DNA of 64,000 nucleotides, taken from contig PHCC01000004.1 in the NCBI GenBank assembly GCA_002842215.1, positions 112,007 to 176,006 of the forward strand. The letters are read 5' to 3'. The position numbers were made by a program, and so were the translations under genes. Positions within the stretch are counted from its first letter, which is position 1, and the number at the start of each line of letters is the position of its first letter. Shown here piece by piece: positions 16,469 through 24,237 of this stretch. The notes beneath the pieces were generated by a model, which worked only from the letters and a program-made list of their open reading frames with translations, was not told where the DNA came from and did no database searches. The DNA is from Betaproteobacteria bacterium HGW-Betaproteobacteria-9. Lineage in GTDB: Bacteria; Pseudomonadota; Gammaproteobacteria; Burkholderiales; Burkholderiaceae_C.

Positions 16469-17522
16469 CGCGGTGCGCCTGGAGGCGGTGGAAAAAACCT
16501 TTGCCGACGGCACGCGTGCGCTGCGCGGCGTGCAGCTGCGGTTTGCGCGGCGCCAGCTCACCACGCTGCTCGGGCCCTCGGGCTGCGGCAAGTCGACGCT
16601 GCTGCGCATCGTGGCCGGGCTGGAGCAGCCCACCGCGGGCCGGGTGTTCATCGGCGAGCGCGACGTGACCGGCACCGGCCCGGACCAGCGGCCCATCAGC
16701 ATGGTGTTCCAGAACTACGCGCTGTTCCCGCACCTGGACGTGCAGGGCAACGTGGGCTACGGCCTGGGGCTGGACAGCGCCGCCGCCGCGCGCGACCCGC
16801 GGGTGCAGACCGCGCTGGAGCAGGTCGGCCTGGGGGCGCTGGCAGCCCGCAGCACGGCCTCGCTCTCGGGCGGGCAGCAGCAGCGCGTGGCCCTGGCGCG
16901 CGCGCTGGCCCTGGCGCCCGAGGTGCTGCTGCTCGACGAGCCGCTGTCCAACCTCGACGCCGGCTTGCGGCGCCAGATCCGCGAGGAGATCCGCGGCCTG
17001 CAGCAGTCGCTGGGCCTGACGGTGGTCTACGTGACGCACGACCAGAACGAGGCCATGGCGGTCAGCGACCACATCGTGGTGCTGCGCGACGGCCAGGTGC
17101 AGCAGGTCGGCAGCCCGCGCGACATCTACGAGCGCCCGCGTTCCGAGTTCGTGGCCGGCTTCATGGGCGATGCCGCGGTGTTCGACGCCGAGGCCGATGG
17201 CCAGGGCGGCCTGCGCGTCGGCCCGCTGACGGTGAACACCGGCCACGCCCGGCGCCGCGGCGCCACCCGCGTGGTGGTGCGACCCGAGGCCTGGCGCCTG
17301 GCGCCGGCCAGCGGGCAGGGCCTGGCCGGCCGCATCGAATCGCACGCCTACGAAGGCCGGCAGTCGCACTACCGCGTGCGCACCGCGCTGGGCCTGCTGC
17401 AGGTGCACCGCCAGCACGAGCGCCAGACGCTGCAGGTGGGCGCGCCGGTCAGCGTCTTCCTCGACGGCCCCGGCGTCAGCGTGCTGATGACCGGCGCCAC
17501 GGCCATGCCCGAAGGGCCTTGA
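16461..17522 (+). CDS. ABC importer ATPase, Fe3+/putrescine/2-AEP-type (first of two)
   Basis: 353 residues. Walker A GPSGCGKST, Q loop MVFQNYALFPH, signature LSGGQQQRVALARAL, Walker B EVLLLDEPLSNLD, H loop VTHDQNEAM. The C-terminal part after about residue 235 is a TOBE-like regulatory domain (RVVVRPEAWRL). It belongs to the PotA/FbpC/AfuC type. ATG 16461 lies inside the kinase 3' end. A second ATPase of the same type is at 20844, so the fused permease has two candidate motors: either a heterodimer or alternative homodimers. Confidence 0.92.
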   Translation: MPDAVRLEAVEKTFADGTRALRGVQLRFARRQLTTLLGPSGCGKSTLLRIVAGLEQPTAGRVFIGERDVTGTGPDQRPISMVFQNYALFPHLDVQGNVGYGLGLDSAAAARDPRVQTALEQVGLGALAARSTASLSGGQQQRVALARALALAPEVLLLDEPLSNLDAGLRRQIREEIRGLQQSLGLTVVYVTHDQNEAMAVSDHIVVLRDGQVQQVGSPRDIYERPRSEFVAGFMGDAAVFDAEADGQGGLRVGPLTVNTGHARRRGATRVVVRPEAWRLAPASGQGLAGRIESHAYEGRQSHYRVRTALGLLQVHRQHERQTLQVGAPVSVFLDGPGVSVLMTGATAMPEGP

Positions 17523-17581
17523 ACCGCTCGCCCCACCCGTTTCCAACCACTGCGATCCCCGTCCATCCAAGGAGAAAATCC

Positions 17582-18604
17582 ATGAAAAAGACCCTCTGGC
17601 TTGCCGCCCCTTTCCTGCTGTTGCCCGCGCTGTCCGCGCAGGCCCAGAGCAGCGAGTTCAACCTGATCTGCTCGGCCCAGGCAGCCTGGTGCAACATGCT
17701 CGCCGTCACCTTCGAGAAGAGCCAGGGCGTGAAGGTCAACATGACGCTCAAGGGCTCGGGCGAGGCGATCGCGCAGATCATGGCCGAGCGCGCCAACCCC
17801 AAGACCGACCTCTGGTTCGGCGGCACCGGCGACCCGCACCTGCAGGCGGCCGAGCAAGGCCTGTCGATGGAATACAAGTCGCCCACGCTGCCCAAGCTGC
17901 ACGACTGGGCGCAGAAGCAGGCCGCGCAGTCGGGCTACAAGACGGTGGGCATCTACTCCGGCCCGCTGGGCTTTGGCTACAACACCGAGCTGCTGGCCAA
18001 GAAGAAGCTGGCCGTGCCCAAGACCTGGGCCGACCTGCTCAAGCCCGAGTACAAGGGCGAGATCCAGTCGGCCAACCCGGCCTCCAGCGGCACCGCCTAC
18101 ACCATGATCGCGACGCTGGTGCAGCTCATGGGCGAAGACCAGGCGTATGAGTACCTGAAGAAACTGCACGGCAACATCGGCGCCTACACCCGCTCGGGCA
18201 CCGGCCCGATCAAGGCGGTGGCGCGCGGCGAGGCCACCATCTCGATCAGCTTCGTGCACGACGGCCCGGGCGAGAAGGCGCAAGGCTTCCCGCTGGAGAC
18301 CATCACCCCGTCGGACGGCACCGGCGCCGAGATCGGCTCGATGTCGATCATCAAGGGCTCGCGCAACCTGGACGCGGCCAAGAAGTTCTACGAATGGGCC
18401 CTCACGCCCTCGGCCCAGGCCCTGGGCGCGGCGACGCTGCAGTTCCAGCTGCCGTCGAACAAGGAAACCAAGGTCGACCCGCGCGTGCCCGACTTCCGCA
18501 AGATCAAGCTGATCAACTACGACTACGCGAAGTACGGCCAGACGGCAGAGCGCCGCCGCCTGATCCAGCGCTGGGAAAAAGACGTCAACAGCCTGCCGCG
18601 CTGA
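17582..18604 (+). CDS. Periplasmic solute-binding protein, AfuA/ferric-type family
   Basis: 340 residues with a signal peptide (MKKTLWLAAPFLLLPALSAQAQ). The mature N terminus has two Cys in NLICSAQAAWCNML that could form a disulfide, then TLKGSGEAIAQIMAE and DLWFGGTGDPHLQAAEQG, the pattern I associate with AfuA-like binding proteins. Actinobacillus AfuA, once called an iron protein, is known to bind hexose phosphates. I see no Tyr pair of true ferric-binding proteins at the C terminus that I can place with confidence. With a HAD phosphatase at the operon end, an organophosphate ligand is plausible but inferred. SD AAGGAG precedes ATG 17582. Confidence 0.82.
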   Translation: MKKTLWLAAPFLLLPALSAQAQSSEFNLICSAQAAWCNMLAVTFEKSQGVKVNMTLKGSGEAIAQIMAERANPKTDLWFGGTGDPHLQAAEQGLSMEYKSPTLPKLHDWAQKQAAQSGYKTVGIYSGPLGFGYNTELLAKKKLAVPKTWADLLKPEYKGEIQSANPASSGTAYTMIATLVQLMGEDQAYEYLKKLHGNIGAYTRSGTGPIKAVARGEATISISFVHDGPGEKAQGFPLETITPSDGTGAEIGSMSIIKGSRNLDAAKKFYEWALTPSAQALGAATLQFQLPSNKETKVDPRVPDFRKIKLINYDYAKYGQTAERRRLIQRWEKDVNSLPR

Positions 18605-18634
18605 CCCTCACCCTCACCCGCTCCGGAATTCCGC

Positions 18635-20827
18635 ATGAACACCTTGACCTCGCGGTCCGGGCGGGCGTTGGCCGCCTGGACGCTGCTGGGGCTGGCCGCC
18701 TACGCGCTGCTGCCCTGGTACTTCCTCCAACAAGAATCGCTCTGGGCGGCGCTGCCCGGCGTGTGGGGCGGTGACGCCACCGCCAGCGGCGTGGTGCAGG
18801 CGGCCCTGCACGGGCGGCCCTGGCTCTGGACCGGTCTGGCCGGCCTGCTGATCGCCGGCGCCGGCCTGCTGCTGCCCGTGGGGCGGGTGCAGGGCGGGGT
18901 GCTGGTGGCCGGCGCGCTGCTGGGCCTGGCCGGCCTGCTGGCCAGCGGCTTCGCCATCGGCGCACCCGGCTGGAGCTTTGCGACGCTGGAGGCCTGGTTC
19001 GGCCCGCTGGAGCGCGGCCAGTTCGGCATGGGCTGGGGCGGCTTCGTGGCCATCGCCTGCCTGGTGATGCTGCTGGGTGCGGGCGTGGCGCGGCTGGGGT
19101 TCTTCCGCGGCGACGTGTTTGTCGCGGGCGCGGTGGTCGGCTGCGTGAGCCTGCTCGCGCTGTTCGTGGTCTACCCGGTGCTGCGTTCGATGGTCTCGGC
19201 GCTGTACGACGACATGGGCCTGTGGGCGCCGGGCTCGCTGGTGGACCGGCTGGCGACCGAGCGCATCTGGGGCCTGGGCTGCGTCAGCGCCGACACGCGC
19301 TGCGGCGTGGCCTGGAACACGCTGTTTCTGGCCCTGCTGACGGCGGCCGGCACGACCGTGATGGGCACGCTGATGGCGCTGTGGGCCGAGCGCGGCGGCA
19401 CGCGGCTGCAGAAGCCGCTGAACGTGCTGGCGATGCTGCCCATCATCACGCCGCCCTTCGTGGTCGGCCTGGGCCTGATCCTGCTGTTCGGCCGCGCGGG
19501 CCTCTACAACCAGTTCATGGAATGGGCCTTCGGCGTGGCGCCCTCGCGCTGGTTCTACGGCGTGTTCGGCGTCTGGCTGGCGCAGATGTTCGCCTTCACA
19601 CCCATCGCCTTCATGATCATGCGCGGCGTGGTGCAGGGCGTGAGCCCATCGCTGGAAGAGGCGGCGCAGACCCTGCGCGCCGACCGCCTGCGCACCTTCC
19701 TGACGGTGACGCTGCCGCTGCTCAAACCGGGGCTGGCCAACGCCTTCCTGGTGGGTTTCATCGAGAGCATGGCCGACTTCGGCAACCCCATCATCCTGGG
19801 CGGCTCCTACGCCGTGCTGTCCACCGAGATCTTCTTCGCCATCGTCGGCGCCTCGCTGGACCCGGGCATGGCCGCCGCGCTGGCCCTGGTGCTCACGCTG
19901 TTCGCGCTGGTGGTGTTCTTCATCCAGCGCGGGCTGCTCGGGCGCACCAGCTTCACCACCGTGACCGGCAAGGGCGACGCGGGCCTGCCGATGCCGCTGC
20001 CCGACACCGTGCGGCGCCTGTGCTTCGGCGTGGCCGGACCCTGGCTGGTGTTCACCGTGGTGGTCTACCTGTTCGCGTTCGCGGGCGGCTTTGTGAAGAC
20101 CTGGGGGCGCGACTACACGCTCACGCTGGACCACTTCCGTGGCGCCTTCGATCTTCAGTGGGGCGAACACGGCCTGGTGTGGGCGGGCACGGCCTGGAAC
20201 TCGCTGTTCACCACCGCCTCGCTGGCGGCGATGGCGGCGCCGGTCTGCGCCTTCCTGGGCCTGCTGATCGCCTGGCTGCTGGCGCGCACCGAGTTCCGCG
20301 GCAAGGCGGGCTTCGAGTTCGCCGCGCTGCTGACCTTCGCGATTCCGGGCACGGTGCTGGGCGTGAGCTACATCCTGGCCTTCAACGTGCCGCCGGTGGA
20401 GCTGACCGGCACCGGGCTGATCATCGTGCTGTGCTACGTGTTCCGCAATCTGCCGGTGGGCGTGCGCGCCGGCACGGCGGCGTTCAAGCAGCTGGACCGC
20501 TCGCTGGACGAGGCCTCGTTCATGCTGCGCGCCGGCACGCTGACCACGCTGCGCCGCGTGGTGCTGCCGCTGCTCAAGCCGGCGCTGACGGCGGCGCTGA
20601 TCTACAGCTTCGTGCGCTCCATGACCACGGTCTCGGCCGTGATCTTCCTGGTCTCGGCCAAGTACGAGCTGTCCACCACCTACATCATCGGCCGCGTCGG
20701 CAATGGCGAGTACGGGCTCGCGCTCGCCTACTGCACGGTGCTCATCATCTTCATGTCCGTCATCACCGCGCTGGTGCAGCGCCTGGTGGGTGAACGGCAA
20801 CTCGGCCGCCGCGCGGGCGGCCACTGA
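18635..20827 (+). CDS. Fused ABC permease, AfuB-like, two transport domains
   Basis: 730 residues. An N-terminal region of about four extra hydrophobic helices (residues 10-170) precedes two binding-protein-dependent transport domains. Each domain has an EAA-like coupling loop: SLEEAAQTLRADRLRTFLTVTLPLLKPG in the first and SLDEASFMLRAGTLTTLRRVVLPLLKPA in the second. The covalent fusion of both halves is usual in the Fe3+/AfuB group. It lies between the binding protein and the second ATPase gene with 16- to 31-bp gaps, in one operon. Confidence 0.9.
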   Translation: MNTLTSRSGRALAAWTLLGLAAYALLPWYFLQQESLWAALPGVWGGDATASGVVQAALHGRPWLWTGLAGLLIAGAGLLLPVGRVQGGVLVAGALLGLAGLLASGFAIGAPGWSFATLEAWFGPLERGQFGMGWGGFVAIACLVMLLGAGVARLGFFRGDVFVAGAVVGCVSLLALFVVYPVLRSMVSALYDDMGLWAPGSLVDRLATERIWGLGCVSADTRCGVAWNTLFLALLTAAGTTVMGTLMALWAERGGTRLQKPLNVLAMLPIITPPFVVGLGLILLFGRAGLYNQFMEWAFGVAPSRWFYGVFGVWLAQMFAFTPIAFMIMRGVVQGVSPSLEEAAQTLRADRLRTFLTVTLPLLKPGLANAFLVGFIESMADFGNPIILGGSYAVLSTEIFFAIVGASLDPGMAAALALVLTLFALVVFFIQRGLLGRTSFTTVTGKGDAGLPMPLPDTVRRLCFGVAGPWLVFTVVVYLFAFAGGFVKTWGRDYTLTLDHFRGAFDLQWGEHGLVWAGTAWNSLFTTASLAAMAAPVCAFLGLLIAWLLARTEFRGKAGFEFAALLTFAIPGTVLGVSYILAFNVPPVELTGTGLIIVLCYVFRNLPVGVRAGTAAFKQLDRSLDEASFMLRAGTLTTLRRVVLPLLKPALTAALIYSFVRSMTTVSAVIFLVSAKYELSTTYIIGRVGNGEYGLALAYCTVLIIFMSVITALVQRLVGERQLGRRAGGH

Positions 20828-20843
20828 TTCCAAGGAAACCGCC

Positions 20844-21890
20844 ATGACCACACACGGCATCCAGTTCCGCCAGGTGACCAAGCGCTACGGCGGCGCCAGC
20901 GCGCCCCTGATCGTCAAGGGCATCGACTTCACCGTGCCCAAGGGCACGCTGACCACCATCCTCGGCCCCTCGGGCTGCGGCAAGACCACCACGCTGCGCA
21001 TGATCGCGGGGCTGGAATCGCCCTCGGGCGGCCAGATCCTGATCGACGGCCGCGACGTCACCTCGCTCGGCCCCAGCGAGCGCAACGTCAGCATGGTGTT
21101 CCAGAGCTACGCGCTGTTCCCGCACATGAGCGTGCTCGACAACGTGGGCTACGGCCTCAGCGTGAGCGGTCTGCCCAAGGCCGAGATCGCCGAGCGGGCG
21201 CGGGCCGCAATGGCGACCGTCGGCCTGGTCGGCATGGACGCGCGCCTGCCCAGCGAACTCTCGGGCGGCCAGCAGCAGCGTGTGGCGCTGGCGCGCGCGC
21301 TGGTGATCGAACCCGCGGTGCTGCTGTTCGACGAGCCGCTGTCCAACCTGGACGCGCGGCTGCGCCGCAGCATGCGCGAGGAGATCCGCAGCCTGCAGCA
21401 GCGCCTGGGCCTCACGGTGGCCTATGTGACGCACGACCAGAGCGAGGCGCTGGCGGTGAGCGACCAGATCATCGTGATGGACGCGGGCCAGATCGCCCAG
21501 GCCGGCGCGCCGCAGGACCTGTACGAGCGCCCGGCTAGCGCCTTCGTGGCCGGCTTCATGGGCGAGGCCATGCTGTTCGATGGCGTGAGCGAGTCCGACG
21601 GTTCGGTGCGCTTCGGCCCGATCCGGCTGCAGCCGCGCCACCGCCTGCCGCCCGGCCCGGTGAAGGCCGCGATCCGGCCCGAGGCCTGGTCCATCGGCCC
21701 GCGCGAGGCGGGCGGACTGGGCGGCGAGCTGCTCAAGCAGGCCTACCTGGGCTCGTTCCAGGAACTCACGGTGCAGACCGAGCTGGGCCCGATCTTCGTG
21801 GTCAGCCCGCAGGTGGACCGCGAATGGCGGCTGGGTGAAGAACTGGGCCTCACGCTCAAGGAGCACGGCGTGACCGTCGTGGCCGCCTGA
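20844..21890 (+). CDS. ABC importer ATPase, Fe3+/putrescine/2-AEP-type (second of two)
   Basis: 348 residues. Walker A GPSGCGKTT, Q loop MVFQSYALFPH, signature LSGGQQQRVALARAL, Walker B VLLFDEPLSNLD, H loop VTHDQSEAL, and a C-terminal TOBE-like domain (KAAIRPEAWSIGPRE). It is paralogous to the ATPase at 16461-17522 but clearly diverged in the C-terminal domain. ATG 20844 follows CAAGGAAA; earlier in-frame codons lie within the permease gene. Confidence 0.92.
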   Translation: MTTHGIQFRQVTKRYGGASAPLIVKGIDFTVPKGTLTTILGPSGCGKTTTLRMIAGLESPSGGQILIDGRDVTSLGPSERNVSMVFQSYALFPHMSVLDNVGYGLSVSGLPKAEIAERARAAMATVGLVGMDARLPSELSGGQQQRVALARALVIEPAVLLFDEPLSNLDARLRRSMREEIRSLQQRLGLTVAYVTHDQSEALAVSDQIIVMDAGQIAQAGAPQDLYERPASAFVAGFMGEAMLFDGVSESDGSVRFGPIRLQPRHRLPPGPVKAAIRPEAWSIGPREAGGLGGELLKQAYLGSFQELTVQTELGPIFVVSPQVDREWRLGEELGLTLKEHGVTVVAA

Positions 21891-21923
21891 ACCCTTCACA
21901 CAACAGAGAAACGGAAACCAGGC

Positions 21924-22556
21924 ATGACGACAGAGACGGTGGTGTTCGACCTCGGCGGGGTGGTGTTCAACTGGCAGCCGACGGCGCTGATGCGCCAGGT
22001 GCTGCCCGCGCGGGCGCGCGACGAGACCGAGGCGGCGCACTGGGTGCGCGAGATCTTCCAGACCTTCGACCACGACGGCGATTGGGCGCAGTTCGACCTC
22101 GGGCAGGTGGAGCCCGAGGGGCTGGCGCAGCGCATCGCCGCCCGCACCGGGCTGGCGGTGGAGGAGGTAATGGCGGTGATCGACGGACTGGCGCCGCACA
22201 TGCGCGTCAAGGACGACACGGTGGCGCTGATCCACGAGCTCAAGGCGCGCGGCCACCGGCTGGTCTACCTCTCGAACATGCCGCACGGGCTGGCGCGCTG
22301 GATCGAGGACGACCACCCGTTCGCCGACTGGTTCGAGGACGGCATCTTCTCGGCCCGCGTGGCGCTGATCAAGCCCGACCCCGCCATCTTCCACACGGTG
22401 ACCGAGCGGCTGGCGTTGAGCGACCCCTCGCCGGTGTTCATCGACGACGCGCAGCGCAACATCGATGCGGCCCACGCCATCGGCTGGCGCGGGGTGCGTT
22501 TCGAGACGGCGGCGCAGGTGCGAGGAAATCTGGCTGCGCTGGGGCTGCTGGGCTGA
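21924..22556 (+). CDS. HAD-family phosphatase, YihX-like
   Basis: 210 residues. Motif I is VVFDLGGVVFNW, i.e. D-x-G rather than D-x-D, which is also how E. coli YihX (alpha-glucose-1-phosphatase) reads from memory. Motif II is VYLSNM, motif III Lys in IKPDPAIF, motif IV VFIDDAQRNIDAA. The cap is the small helical C1 type after motif I. It ends the operon with the AfuABC-like importer, 33 bases after the second ATPase. That suggests it dephosphorylates an imported organophosphate; this is inferred from context only. Confidence 0.85.
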   Translation: MTTETVVFDLGGVVFNWQPTALMRQVLPARARDETEAAHWVREIFQTFDHDGDWAQFDLGQVEPEGLAQRIAARTGLAVEEVMAVIDGLAPHMRVKDDTVALIHELKARGHRLVYLSNMPHGLARWIEDDHPFADWFEDGIFSARVALIKPDPAIFHTVTERLALSDPSPVFIDDAQRNIDAAHAIGWRGVRFETAAQVRGNLAALGLLG

Positions 22557-22578
22557 CATCAAGTCGTACCATGCGGGG

Positions 22579-24072
22579 ATGATCCCCGACACCCGCCTTC
22601 CGCGCGACGCCCAGAGCATCCTGGAGCTGGCCGCACGCTCCATGTTCGACCTGTTTGCCAACGTCAGCGAGGGCATGATGCTGGTGGACCGCAAAGGGCG
22701 GGTGGTCTGGATCAACGACCAGTACCGCCGCTTCCTGCCGGCGCTGGGCTTCGAGCGCGAAGAAGACTTCGTGGGCCACCCGGTTTCCAGCGTGGTGCAG
22801 AACACGCAGATGCACCAGGTGCTGGCCACCGGCAAACCCATCCTGATCGACCTGCTGACCAACAAGGCCGGCACCTTCGTGGTCAGCCGCATCCCGCTGC
22901 GCGACGACGCGGGCGAGGTGATCGGCGTGCTGGGCATCGTGCTGTTCGACCACCCCGAAACCACGCTGCAGCCGCTGATCGCCAAGTTTGCGCGACTGGA
23001 GCAGGACCTGAGCGACGCGCGGCGCGAGCTGGCCAGCCAGCGCCGCAGCAAATACACCTTCGCCAGTTTCGTGGGCACCAGCCCGGGCGCGCTGGAGGTG
23101 AAACGCCAGGCGCGGCGCGCGGCGTCTTCCAGCAGCCCGGTGCTGCTGCTGGGCGAAACCGGCACCGGCAAGGAACTGCTGGCCCACGCCATCCACGCCG
23201 CGTCGCCGCGTGCGGGGCGGCCGTTCGTGAGCGTGAACATGGCGGCCGTTCCCGACACGCTGCTGGAGGCCGAGTTCTTCGGCGTGGCGCCCGGCGCCTA
23301 CACCGGGGCCGACAAGAAGGGCCGCGACGGCAAGTTCAAACTGGCCGACGGCGGCACGCTGTTTCTGGACGAGCTGGGCGACATGCCGATGTCGGTGCAG
23401 GTCAAACTGCTGCGCGCCTTGCAGGAGGGCGAGATCGAGCCGCTGGGTTCGAACAAACTGGTCCGTTTTGACGTGCGCGTGGTGGCGGCCACCTCGCGCG
23501 ACCTTCAGCACATGGTGCGCGAGGGCAGCTTCCGCGAAGACCTGTATTACCGACTCAATGTGCTGCCGATCCGGGTGCCGCCGCTGCGCGAGCGGCGCGA
23601 CGACATGCCCTTGCTGATCGAAGCCCTGTGCGAAGACATTGCCGCGCGCGGCGCGGGTGAGCAGATCGACCTGCTGCCCTGCGCCCGTGCGCTGCTCGCG
23701 GCCCAGCCCTGGCGCGGCAACATCCGCGAGCTGCGCAACGTGCTGGAGCAACTGGCCCTGCGCAGCGACTCGCCGCAGATCGCGGCGCAGCAGGTGGAGA
23801 CGGTGCTGCGCGAATCGGGGCTGGACCGCATCGAGCCCGCCGTGGTGCCCGCTCCCGCGCAGGCATTGGCGGCGGGCGGTGCCGACACCCGGCCCCTGCC
23901 GCAACAGATCGCCGAACTGGAGCAGCGTGCCATCGCGGCGGCGCTGCAGCGCAGCGGTGGCAACCGGGCTGCGGCGGCGCGCCTGCTCGGCATCTCGCGC
24001 GCCAGCCTGTACGACAAGCTGGGTGCCCCGGCGGGTTCTGCGGACTTGTCTGAAATTCAGACAAGTGTCTGA
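22579..24072 (+). CDS. PAS-domain sigma-54-dependent transcriptional activator
   Basis: 497 residues. PAS domain at about 20-125 (ANVSEGMMLVDRKGRVVWIN), short coiled coil 135-155, AAA+ domain with Walker A GETGTGKE (192-199), GAYTGA loop (239-244; the sigma-54 contact loop, Phe to Tyr) and Walker B LFLDELGD (261-268), R-finger region FREDLYYRLN, and a Fis-type helix-turn-helix at the C terminus (GGNRAAAARLLGISRASLYDKL). It lies directly upstream of a palindrome array and a sigma-54 promoter for the ABC operon, so it very likely activates that operon when its PAS domain binds an intracellular ligand. The ATG at 22579 is preferred on homology to a PAS N terminus. Confidence 0.95.
   Translation: MIPDTRLPRDAQSILELAARSMFDLFANVSEGMMLVDRKGRVVWINDQYRRFLPALGFEREEDFVGHPVSSVVQNTQMHQVLATGKPILIDLLTNKAGTFVVSRIPLRDDAGEVIGVLGIVLFDHPETTLQPLIAKFARLEQDLSDARRELASQRRSKYTFASFVGTSPGALEVKRQARRAASSSSPVLLLGETGTGKELLAHAIHAASPRAGRPFVSVNMAAVPDTLLEAEFFGVAPGAYTGADKKGRDGKFKLADGGTLFLDELGDMPMSVQVKLLRALQEGEIEPLGSNKLVRFDVRVVAATSRDLQHMVREGSFREDLYYRLNVLPIRVPPLRERRDDMPLLIEALCEDIAARGAGEQIDLLPCARALLAAQPWRGNIRELRNVLEQLALRSDSPQIAAQQVETVLRESGLDRIEPAVVPAPAQALAAGGADTRPLPQQIAELEQRAIAAALQRSGGNRAAAARLLGISRASLYDKLGAPAGSADLSEIQTSV
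24044..24066. promoter_or_regulatory. Upstream activator site 1: perfect 23-bp palindrome
   Basis: Arms ACTTGTCTGAA and TTCAGACAAGT around one central A; the core is TGTCTGAAATTCAGACA (24047-24063). It is wholly inside the last codons of the sigma-54 activator gene. Its centre is about 140 bases upstream of the expected start of transcription. Confidence 0.8.
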
Positions 24073-24082
24073 ATAGTAGACA
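24066..24082. promoter_or_regulatory. Upstream activator site 2: degenerate copy
   Basis: TGTCTGAATAGTAGACA: the left half matches site 1 exactly and the right half keeps the outer AGACA. It begins at the last base of site 1 and spans the stop codon of the activator gene. Confidence 0.6.
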
Positions 24083-24100
24083 TGAGTATTCACCCGTGAC

Positions 24101-24117
24101 TGTCTGAAACTCAGACA
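24101..24117. promoter_or_regulatory. Upstream activator site 3
   Basis: TGTCTGAAACTCAGACA, a 7-bp perfect inverted repeat with three central bases, differing from the core of site 1 at one position. Centre about -86 to the sigma-54 promoter start. Confidence 0.8.
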
Positions 24118-24142
24118 GAAGCCAAGTCATCGTCGAAAAATC

Positions 24143-24158
24143 TGTTTGAAATCAAACA
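24143..24158. promoter_or_regulatory. Upstream site 4: related 16-bp palindrome next to the -24 box
   Basis: TGTTTGAAATCAAACA, a perfect inverted repeat one base shorter than sites 1 and 3 and with C to T changes in both arms. It ends ten bases before the -24 element, closer than a usual enhancer. Confidence 0.6.
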
Positions 24159-24168
24159 CTTGTCTCCC

Positions 24169-24184
24169 TGGCACGGACCCTGCA
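24169..24184 (+). promoter_or_regulatory. Sigma-54 (-24/-12) promoter of the ABC operon
   Basis: TGGCACGGACCCTGCA: the -24 TGGCAC is perfect and the invariant GG (24170-24171) and GC (24182-24183) have the correct 10-base spacing. Only one position of the TTGCA box differs. Transcription should start near 24195, 43 bases before the binding-protein ATG. Confidence 0.9.
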
Positions 24185-24237
24185 ATGTGAAAGACACGGC
24201 GCCACGCGCTGTGACACTTCCAACCAGGAGACAAGAC

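Noticed and set aside
18614..20881. 755-codon open frame antisense to the fused permease
   Set aside because: Gln/Arg/His-rich composition of a shadow frame; the sense strand has a clear permease.
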